A model generated the notes under the pieces. The model saw only the letters and a list, made by a program, of their open reading frames with translations, was not told the DNA's origin and did not search any database. Shown here piece by piece: positions 1 to 4,776 of a DNA stretch of 8,708 nucleotides. Each line of letters starts with the position of its first letter. Position 1 is the stretch's first letter. Source of the stretch: Acidobacteriaceae bacterium (GTDB lineage: Bacteria; Acidobacteriota; Terriglobia; Terriglobales; Acidobacteriaceae); the NCBI GenBank assembly GCA_003167305.1, contig PMTP01000133.1, positions 1 through 8,708 on the forward strand, read 5' to 3'. Position numbers and translations under genes: made by a program.

Positions 1-35
1 TTACGAATGGTCCCACAAAACCCATCCGCCTGACA

Positions 36-75
36 ACCCATCTGGGTGCCCCAGGTCTCGATTCTGAGACCTGGG
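36..75. repeat. REP-like hairpin downstream of the 93-446 gene
   Basis: A perfect 10-bp inverted repeat, CCCAGGTCTC (50-59) and GAGACCTGGG (66-75), encloses the 6-nt loop GATTCT. Just to its left is a smaller palindrome, ACCCATCTGGGT (36-47). The element starts about 18 bp beyond the stop of the minus-strand gene that ends at 93, where a terminator would lie, but neither strand has a T-run after the stem. The 12-mer CTGGGTGCCCCA (42-53) recurs in reverse complement at 3328-3339 inside another intergenic hairpin, so this is better read as a member of a dispersed repeat family that may also help stop transcription. I recall similar hairpins scattered through Acidobacteriota genomes; this was not checked. 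Confidence 0.6.
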
Positions 76-92
76 ATCCAAATCCAAATGGT

Positions 93-446
93 TCAAAGGC
101 GCAACACCAGCCGGTCGACCGGCTCGCCGCGACGAATCCGCTTGAGCTGCCGGCTGAGTTGCTTGTTCAGGCCTTCCGGATCGCCTTCGTCGTCTTCTTC
201 CGCGTCCTCGTCCTGCTTCTCCTCCAGAACATAAGAGACGCTGGGCCTCCAATAGACTTGCATGAATTGCAATGCCATTCCCAGCGCAAACGAAGTCGGA
301 TAAAAGCCCAGGTTGCTTTTTCCCAACCGCTTTCCGCGCCGCCAGAGGACGCGCCGCAGAGAATAGTGGAGAAGGATCACGATAATTGCAAGAAATGGAA
401 TGAACCCGGCAAAAATGCACCAGGCGGAGATCGTATCGATGTTCAT
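93..446 (-). CDS. Small hypothetical membrane protein with acidic linker
   Basis: This is a 117-residue protein of unknown function. The chosen start is the ATG at 446, because AGAGGG lies about six bases upstream; a GTG two codons earlier (452) is possible but would use up that site. A strong hydrophobic segment covers residues about 8-28 (IFAGFIPFLAIIVILL core) and is followed by a very basic stretch (LRRVLWRRGKRLGK), which by the positive-inside rule would face the cytoplasm. A weaker second hydrophobic stretch lies at about 46-68. Next come a run of Glu/Asp at about 75-92 and a basic, probably helical tail (LNKQLSRQLKRIRR). It is probably anchored in the inner membrane with a charged cytoplasmic C-terminus. 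The upstream neighbour on the same strand, 548-805, is another small membrane protein 101 bp away, so they may be co-transcribed. No known family was recognised. Confidence 0.7.
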   Translation of the reverse strand: MNIDTISAWCIFAGFIPFLAIIVILLHYSLRRVLWRRGKRLGKSNLGFYPTSFALGMALQFMQVYWRPSVSYVLEEKQDEDAEEDDEGDPEGLNKQLSRQLKRIRRGEPVDRLVLRL

Positions 447-547
447 ACGCACCCTCTTGAGATCGCAGAAAGTACTTCACAAGAAATGGGTTGCGGAAGC
501 AAAACAGCCGGAGGCCGTCCTGCAAAGCTGGACCCGTTGTGAGGGAA

Positions 548-805
548 TTATGCGAGCCGGAAGGGTGGCGGGCGCTGGAAGCGTGTGGGCAGCACCGGTG
601 CGGCGGGCGCGCGGCCAACGTACTCACAGGCCAGCGGCGAGAGCAGGCTGAGGGGCGAAATGACTCCCGCAAAGAGAAGCGGCAGAATCGCCAGCCAATC
701 CGCGCCACCGGAATGTTCGTGCGGGATCAGCAGGCACACAAGGGCGATTCCGATTGCGATGGCCGCAAGCAGAACCCATCCTCGACGCTGCCGGTTTTGC
801 ATCAT
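548..805 (-). CDS. Small hypothetical two-helix membrane protein
   Basis: This is an 85-residue protein starting at the ATG at 805 (a second ATG follows at 802), with a purine-rich AGAGAAGAG about six bases upstream, and ending in TAA. After a short basic N-terminus (QNRQRRG) there is a hydrophobic helix at about residues 9-27. A short polar stretch with HEHSGGADW follows, then a second helix at about 37-58 (LAILPLLFAGVISPLSLLS), and finally a proline-rich tail ending RFQRPPPFRLA. The two histidines between the helices would lie on the outer face if both ends are cytoplasmic. Metal binding is conceivable but unsupported. I cannot name the family. The divergent methyltransferase gene begins only about 50 bp upstream, so the two promoters must overlap. 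Confidence 0.65.
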   Translation of the reverse strand: MMQNRQRRGWVLLAAIAIGIALVCLLIPHEHSGGADWLAILPLLFAGVISPLSLLSPLACEYVGRAPAAPVLPTRFQRPPPFRLA

Positions 806-823
806 CGTAGCTCTTCTCTCTTT

Positions 824-829
824 AGTATA
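824..829 (-). promoter_or_regulatory. Possible -10 box for the 548-805 gene
   Basis: Read on the minus strand this is TATACT, five of six matches to the TATAAT consensus, 18 bases upstream of the start at 805. No convincing -35 hexamer is visible at 16-18 bp spacing. The whole divergent gap is only about 50 bp, so any promoter for the plus-strand gene must overlap this site or lie inside the 548-805 coding region. Confidence 0.3.
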
Positions 830-856
830 CCGATCTTCCGCCTCTTCCGGCTGCGC

Positions 857-1447
857 ATGTATAACGGAAAGATGAAACCTTTCGGATATGGCTGGCCCAT
901 GTGGACGTCGATCGCCATGTGGTGCGTGATCGAAATCTACTGGGACATGGCGAAGAAGAACATCGCGCCGGAGACTGATTCAGAGTCTCGGAGATCGCGG
1001 TGGCTGCATCTGTTGTTATTGAGCGCGGCCCAGTTTCTCATTTTTCTGCCCATACACGGGCTGCGGCAGCGGTACTTGCCCGCCTCCGCCATTGTTGCCG
1101 CGGCTGGACTGACGGTCAACGCATTCGGCTTGGCGCTGGCGATCTGGTCGCGAAGCTGCCTGGGCCGCTACTGGAGCGGCAAGATCACCATCAAAGTCGA
1201 TCATCAACTGATTCGCAGCGGCCCATATCGCCTCATTCGCCATCCCATCTACACAGCCCTGCTCAGCCTTTATCTCGGCACCGCGATTGTCTCCGGTGAG
1301 TTGCACGCGCTGATTGGCTGGGTGTTGGTCGTGATCGCGTACCTGCGCAAGATACGCCTGGAAGAGGCAAATCTCCTCAAAGCCTTTGGCGATGAATATC
1401 ACAGCTATCGAGGGGAATCATGGGCCTTGCTTCCGGGAGTCTTTTGA
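857..1447 (+). CDS. Isoprenylcysteine carboxyl methyltransferase (ICMT) family protein
   Basis: This is an integral-membrane S-adenosylmethionine-dependent methyltransferase of the ICMT/phospholipid methyltransferase superfamily, 196 residues from the ATG at 857. Hydrophobic helices lie at about residues 13-30, 48-66, 76-98, 130-146 and 150-163. The family signature is clear: GRYWSG (103-108), then RSGPYRLIRHPIY (120-132), the RxGPYRxxRHPxY cofactor-binding motif. A C-terminal KIRLEEANLLKAFGDEY with YHSYR follows (165-185), the usual EE...FGxxYxxY element. The start is uncertain. The ATG at 857 has no Shine-Dalgarno site; the ATG at 872 has GGAAAG directly against it; the ATG at 899 would remove most of the first helix. 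In bacteria such proteins methylate diverse or unknown small substrates rather than prenylated proteins, so the substrate cannot be inferred. It is divergent from the 548-805 gene and convergent with the reductase at 1672. Confidence 0.85.
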   Translation: MYNGKMKPFGYGWPMWTSIAMWCVIEIYWDMAKKNIAPETDSESRRSRWLHLLLLSAAQFLIFLPIHGLRQRYLPASAIVAAAGLTVNAFGLALAIWSRSCLGRYWSGKITIKVDHQLIRSGPYRLIRHPIYTALLSLYLGTAIVSGELHALIGWVLVVIAYLRKIRLEEANLLKAFGDEYHSYRGESWALLPGVF

Positions 1448-1566
1448 CCATCCCACGCGGAACCGTAGATTCGTGGCTCGATCAAACCGAGCGCCGGTCG
1501 CGCTCCTTGAAAAAAGCTGGTTGAGAGTTAGGTCTTCTCCAGCCTTTCGCCAAGACCCGCGAGAAA

Positions 1567-1621
1567 TGGTTAACCATTTAGCAAGTTAGCCACCGCTTCG
1601 CGGTGATAGCAAGTTAGCAAG
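1567..1621. repeat. 8-bp direct repeats (TTAGCAAG) flanking a hairpin
   Basis: In the 224-bp convergent gap between the methyltransferase and the reductase, TTAGCAAG occurs at 1578-1585 and 1614-1621. Partial units lie between them: TTAGC at 1586-1590 and TAGCAAG at 1607-1613. The tandem run is interrupted by a perfect inverted repeat, CACCGC-TTC-GCGGTG (1591-1605). A perfect 10-bp palindrome, TGGTTAACCA, sits just to the left (1567-1576). The hairpin could act on transcripts from either side, but it has no T-tract. No gene or RNA was recognised in the rest of 1448-1671. Confidence 0.6.
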
Positions 1622-1671
1622 TTCGCGGGTTCATGGCCGGCGTAAATTGCAACGGCGTATTGGGCTGCTCC

Positions 1672-2478
1672 TCAGTCGTAGCGCTCGAAGACAATCTGCT
1701 TGCGATGCCAGCCGAGGGCGGTGAGGCGCTCGCGAACCCCGGAGACCATCTCGTTGAGGCCGCAGATGTAGGCGTAGATGTCGAAGGTCAACGCGGAGGC
1801 CGGCATCGCCGGATCAGGCGGTGGCGCGGGCAGCGTCTGGCCGAGTTGCGCGGCGCGCTCCTCGATGATTCTGGTCACGTGCTCCTGAACGTAACCGCGC
1901 AACCCGGTCCAGCTCTCCTGCGCGCGGCTCAGCGTGGGCAGATAGTGGAAGTTCGGCTGGCGGGCGGCGAGCGCCTCGAACTCGGCGCGGTAATAAATGT
2001 CACTCTCGTAGCGCGTGCCGTAAACCAGCCAGATTTGCTTGCCGTTGCTGCGATCTGGTCCGCCGTCTGGGAAGAGACTTTGCAGGTAGCCGCGCATCGG
2101 CGCAACGCCGGTTCCGGTGGCCACCAGGATCGAGTCGGTGACGGGTTCGTGGAGGATGAAGTGGCCGTGGGGGCCATGGATTTGAATCTCCGCCCCGATG
2201 GGCAGATCGGGCAGGTCGGCCAGATGGTTGCTGAAGAAGCCCTCTTCGACACGGTTCACGCACAGTTCGAATTGATTTTTGTTGGAGGCGGAGGCAATGG
2301 AGTAGGCGCGGGTCTGCAGCTTGCCGTTGGCATCCGGAGCCACGGCGCTGATAAACTGGCCGGCGGTAAAGTTGAAGCTCACCAGCTCGTCGATCACGAA
2401 GACGAAGTGGTAGCACTGGGCGACTTCGGAGATGCACTCCCTGCGTTCAAGTCGTGCGGTTAGCAGTTCACGCGCCAT
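1672..2478 (-). CDS. Ferredoxin/flavodoxin-NADP(+) reductase-type FAD oxidoreductase
   Basis: This is a 268-residue soluble flavoprotein of the ferredoxin-NADP reductase (FNR) superfamily, which moves electrons between NADPH and a one-electron carrier such as ferredoxin or flavodoxin. The N-terminal half is the FAD-binding beta-barrel, with RAYSIAS (57-63) matching the RxYSxxS flavin motif. The second half is the NADP-binding Rossmann fold, with ATGTGVAPMRGYL (120-132), VYGTR (152-156), the TLSR region (182-185) and YICGLNEMV (237-245). The protein ends VFERYD, with an aromatic residue next to the C-terminus as in the short bacterial (Fpr-like) reductases. No iron-sulfur cysteine cluster is visible, so it is a stand-alone reductase. 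The ATG at 2478 is the only reasonable start; the upstream GAGAA is a weak Shine-Dalgarno site. It is divergent from the EF-P-like gene. The partner carrier protein is not in the window. Confidence 0.88.
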   Translation of the reverse strand: MARELLTARLERRECISEVAQCYHFVFVIDELVSFNFTAGQFISAVAPDANGKLQTRAYSIASASNKNQFELCVNRVEEGFFSNHLADLPDLPIGAEIQIHGPHGHFILHEPVTDSILVATGTGVAPMRGYLQSLFPDGGPDRSNGKQIWLVYGTRYESDIYYRAEFEALAARQPNFHYLPTLSRAQESWTGLRGYVQEHVTRIIEERAAQLGQTLPAPPPDPAMPASALTFDIYAYICGLNEMVSGVRERLTALGWHRKQIVFERYD

Positions 2479-2577
2479 GACGTTCTCGCTTGCGAAAAAG
2501 ATGCCTGCACAGACAGGCTCATTTCTTTGATGTGGCGAACGGAAAAAAGGCGCAAGCCCGGCATGGTGGCCTCACCC

Positions 2578-2583
2578 TATAAT
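2578..2583 (+). promoter_or_regulatory. Consensus -10 box for the EF-P-like gene
   Basis: TATAAT, an exact match to the sigma-70 -10 consensus, lies in the 173-bp divergent gap about 69 bp before the EF-P-like start. At the expected 16-18 bp spacing there is no TTGACA-like -35 hexamer and no extended -10 TG, so any promoter here would rely on the -10 element or an activator. The implied leader is about 60 nt. Confidence 0.4.
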
Positions 2584-2602
2584 GGACAGGGAGCCGCAAG
2601 AG

Positions 2603-2623
2603 AGCCGCAGGGCCTTCGCGGCT
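2603..2623 (+). promoter_or_regulatory. Hairpin in the leader of the EF-P-like gene
   Basis: AGCCGC (2603-2608) and GCGGCT (2618-2623) form a 6-bp GC-rich stem with a 9-nt loop between the putative -10 box and the ribosome binding site. Just before it, GAGCCGCA is directly repeated (2591-2598 and 2602-2609), so the upstream copy could offer an alternative pairing partner for GCGGCT. Whether this regulates anything is unknown. Confidence 0.25.
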
Positions 2624-2651
2624 GCTAACGCCTGTTCGTTTCGAGGAATCC

Positions 2652-3224
2652 ATGGCCACACTGCTGGAAGCGATTACCGTCAAACGCAAGATGTACTTCG
2701 AGTTTGAGAACACACCCTACTACTGCATGGATGCCGAGGTCTCGACGCCCACGGCGCGCGGCGGCCAGACGCTGGTGCGGCTGAAGATGCGCAACCTGCT
2801 GACACGGGCGGTCTTCGACAAGACATTCAAGGCCGGCGAGCGCTTCAAGGAGCCGGACCTGGAGCTGGTCGAGGCCTCTTACCTCTACAGCGACAGCGAG
2901 GGATCGCACTTCATGGACCAGGAGAGCTACGAAACGCATACGCTCAACAGCGATATGATGGGCAATGCTCTGGAGTTGCTGGTGGAGGGCGTCATCATCC
3001 AATTGCACAAGTTCAACGGCAACCCCATTGGCTTGCAGTTGCCGGAGAAGGTCGAGCTGGAGGTTGTGTATACGGAGGGCGGTGCGCGCGGCGACACCAG
3101 CGGCAACGTCACCAAGCTGGCGCGGCTCGAGACCGGCCTGGAAATCAAGGCTCCGCTTTACATTCAGGTGGGCGAAAAGGTGAAAGTCTTCACTGAGACT
3201 CGGGAGTTCGCGGGAAGAGCTTAA
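2652..3224 (+). CDS. efp: Elongation factor P with an EfpL/YeiP-type tip loop
   Basis: EF-P binds between the P and E sites of stalled ribosomes and promotes peptide-bond formation at consecutive prolines. This protein has 190 residues, the same length as E. coli YeiP/EfpL as I recall it. It starts at the ATG at 2652, with GAGGAA only three bases upstream. The three-domain EF-P layout is clear: a KOW-like N-domain (about 1-65), a central OB domain with HFMDQESYE (86-94), and a C-terminal OB domain with the signature around KLARLETGLEIKAPLYIQVG (155-174). The domain-I tip loop reads STPTARGGQT (31-40), with Arg36 where classical EF-P has the modified Lys or Arg. It closely resembles the SPTARGAAT loop of YeiP/EfpL rather than the usual PGKGxA. 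The C-terminal GRA also recalls YeiP, but the body (FMDQESYE, ARGDTSGN) looks like ordinary EF-P. No EarP, EpmA or EpmB modification gene is present. Confidence 0.92.
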   Translation: MATLLEAITVKRKMYFEFENTPYYCMDAEVSTPTARGGQTLVRLKMRNLLTRAVFDKTFKAGERFKEPDLELVEASYLYSDSEGSHFMDQESYETHTLNSDMMGNALELLVEGVIIQLHKFNGNPIGLQLPEKVELEVVYTEGGARGDTSGNVTKLARLETGLEIKAPLYIQVGEKVKVFTETREFAGRA

Positions 3225-3226
3225 AG

Positions 3227-3268
3227 ACAGGGAATAGGGATTAGGGAACAGGGAACAGGAAACAGGAA
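3227..3268. repeat. Six tandem copies of a 7-bp repeat
   Basis: Starting three bases after the EF-P-like stop codon there are six exact 7-bp units in register: ACAGGGA, ATAGGGA, TTAGGGA, ACAGGGA, ACAGGAA, ACAGGAA. The variation is confined to units' first two positions and the sixth. Period-7 runs of this kind resemble the short tandemly repeated repetitive (STRR) heptamers known from filamentous cyanobacteria, and I recall similar runs in Acidobacteriota. It lies in a convergent gap and overlaps no gene. Confidence 0.85.
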
Positions 3269-3301
3269 TCAGACTGTCTGGCTTGTGTAGGATCATGGCT
3301 T

Positions 3302-3339
3302 CCCACCCTTCGCAAAAGCGCGAAGGATGGGGCACCCAG
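3302..3339. repeat. REP-like hairpin between convergent genes
   Basis: CCCACCCTTCGC (3302-3313) pairs with GCGAAGGATGGG (3320-3331) at 11 of 12 positions, with C3306/A3327 as the mismatch, across the loop AAAAGC. The flank TGGGGCACCCAG (3328-3339) is the exact reverse complement of 42-53 at the left end of the window. It lies between the 3' ends of the EF-P-like gene and the DUF2252 gene and could serve as a bidirectional transcription barrier, though no T-tract follows the stem on either strand. A dispersed repeat family is the preferred reading. Confidence 0.65.
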
Positions 3340-3362
3340 CTTCTTGTTGCGTTGAAAAATCA

Positions 3363-4721
3363 CTACGGCTTCGCTCCGGTTTTGCCGGAGCGCTTCAGTG
3401 CGTTCCAGTCCTTCTCGGTCTGGTCGGCGTAGGCTGCGCCGAATTTGGCGAGAGCTTCGGCGAAGCCGTCGCCGGAGCCGATGTAACCGGCCAGAATCAG
3501 AGGGTCGCCGGAGCGGGCGTGGCCGCGGGCTAACAATTCTCCACAGACTTCGGCGTAGGCTTCGAGGCCGCCGCCGGCCAGATCCTCTAAATCGATGGAA
3601 CCCTTGTGGTCGTTCAGTTGGCGGACCAGATAGTCGCGCCCGGCGAAGTGCGTCCAGCCGAGGAAGGGATCGGATTGCACCTGCATTGCCTTCTGGCCCT
3701 CGGCGGTGCGCTGGCCGTTGTGGTGAGGCGGTCGCGCGTCCGTCAGGTAGGGGGAGTAAGCGGAGGCCGGCTCCTCCTTGATCTGTAAGAAGAGCGGATC
3801 GGCGGGGCCGTTGCCTTCAAAGTAGACGCAGTAGTCGCGCAGACCAACGGAGCCGGTGCCGACGATTTTGAAGGCTACGTCCACCGGGCGATAGAGCGAG
3901 AGCAGGTGCTGGCGCTGCGGCTCGAGCATCTGGCGATAGGGGCCAAGCGCGGCCAGTAAAGCCGCGGCCTGCGCACTGGAGACGCGTGTGAGGGTGGGCT
4001 TGATCTCCTTGAAGCGGCGGTCCTGAATTTGGCCTTTGGGAATTCGGACTGCGGGGCCGGGCTTGTTCTTTCCCGAAGCGGGGGCAGGCTCGGTGAGCTG
4101 GTCGAGGGTGTGCTGGGGCGTGGCGCGCTCGGCCTTTACCAGCGCATTGTGTACCGGCGCGGCAAGGCCCAGCCGGTGAACCTGGTAACGGGCCACTTCG
4201 AGCGAGGGCATCTGGGCAAAGGCGCGCATCTGGGCGCAGTAGCGGGCAACGCATTTTTCAACGGCAGAGCGAGCCGCGGATTCTTTGTGGCCGGAGCCGC
4301 GGCCGGCCAGCACCAAGGACGCGGCCATGCGCTTGAGGTCCCACTCGAAGGGGCCGCGGATGGTCTCGTCAAAGTCGTTGATGTCGAAGACCATGCGGCC
4401 GTCGGGCGCGGCAAAGGCGCCCAGGTTGCGCACGTGGGCGTCGCCGCAGAGTTGACAGACAAGGCCGGTATTGGGCAGCACGGCCAGGTCGGCGGCCATC
4501 ACCGGGACCGCGCCGCGGAAGTAGCCGAAGGGCGACTCGGCCATCAGCATGTACTTGAGCTTGATGAGCGCGGGGACGCGGCCATGCATCGAGCGGGCGA
4601 GCAGGTCGAGCGCGGAGCTCTTGCGCGCCTTGGGTTTCAATTCGTTGTGTTCCTGGCGGCCCACCTGCTTGCGCCGCGCCTGGCCGAGATTACGCCGTTC
4701 TTGTGGAGTTGCCCAGTGCAT
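3363..4721 (-). CDS. DUF2252 family protein (kinase-like fold)
   Basis: This is a 452-residue cytoplasmic protein of the uncharacterised DUF2252 family. The diagnostic blocks are present in order: SPFGYFRGAVPVMAADLA (63-80), CGDAHVRNLGAF (92-103), VFDINDFDETIRGPFEWDLKRMAASL (111-136), KIVGTGSVGLRDY (285-297), PLFLQIKEEPAS (309-320), GQRTAEGQKAMQ (336-347), DPFLGWT (351-357), YAEVCGELLARGHARSGDP (389-407) and YADQTEKD (431-438). GDAHxxN and DINDFDE resemble the catalytic-loop and metal-binding motifs of aminoglycoside-phosphotransferase-like kinases, so a phosphotransferase is plausible, with substrate unknown. The ATG at 4721 is preferred. The frame stays open to 4925, but that extension runs antisense-free into the radical SAM coding region and lacks family similarity. 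The start has no Shine-Dalgarno site and sits behind a small hairpin. The upstream radical SAM gene ends 55 bp away, so the two may form an operon. Confidence 0.88.
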   Translation of the reverse strand: MHWATPQERRNLGQARRKQVGRQEHNELKPKARKSSALDLLARSMHGRVPALIKLKYMLMAESPFGYFRGAVPVMAADLAVLPNTGLVCQLCGDAHVRNLGAFAAPDGRMVFDINDFDETIRGPFEWDLKRMAASLVLAGRGSGHKESAARSAVEKCVARYCAQMRAFAQMPSLEVARYQVHRLGLAAPVHNALVKAERATPQHTLDQLTEPAPASGKNKPGPAVRIPKGQIQDRRFKEIKPTLTRVSSAQAAALLAALGPYRQMLEPQRQHLLSLYRPVDVAFKIVGTGSVGLRDYCVYFEGNGPADPLFLQIKEEPASAYSPYLTDARPPHHNGQRTAEGQKAMQVQSDPFLGWTHFAGRDYLVRQLNDHKGSIDLEDLAGGGLEAYAEVCGELLARGHARSGDPLILAGYIGSGDGFAEALAKFGAAYADQTEKDWNALKRSGKTGAKP

Positions 4722-4732
4722 GACGTGGAAGA

Positions 4733-4771
4733 TACAACGCTCGGGTTGTAGTGCGCAAGATGCGTTGCATC
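4733..4771 (-). promoter_or_regulatory. Two small hairpins in the radical SAM/DUF2252 gap
   Basis: The 55-bp gap holds two perfect inverted repeats: GATGC-GTT-GCATC (4759-4771) and TACAAC-GCTCGG-GTTGTA (4733-4750). The second ends 12 bases before the DUF2252 start codon, where a ribosome binding site would be expected and none is visible. They may influence translation or RNA processing between the two genes. Both stems are short enough to arise by chance. Confidence 0.3.
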
Positions 4772-4776
4772 CCACC

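Noticed and set aside
1..708. Minus-strand open frame of 235 codons at the left end
   Set aside because: It overlaps both small membrane-protein genes in another frame and has no recognisable features.
491..856. N-terminal extension of the methyltransferase frame
   Set aside because: The frame is open upstream, but the sequence is antisense to the 548-805 gene, is low-complexity, and has no ICMT similarity; the first membrane helix starts after 857.
1633..2463. Plus-strand open frame of 276 codons
   Set aside because: It is the antisense shadow of the FNR-type reductase, which carries RxYSxxS and GTGVAP motifs on the minus strand.
3227..3268. CRISPR array
   Set aside because: The period is 7 bp with no spacers, so it is a simple tandem repeat.
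3302..3331. Rho-independent terminator
   Set aside because: The stem is strong but neither strand has a T-run after it, and its flank is shared with another intergenic element, so it is listed as a repeat.
2625..3335. Minus-strand open frame of 236 codons
   Set aside because: It is antisense to the EF-P-like gene; the product has no family features and its frame crosses the tandem repeat and the hairpin.
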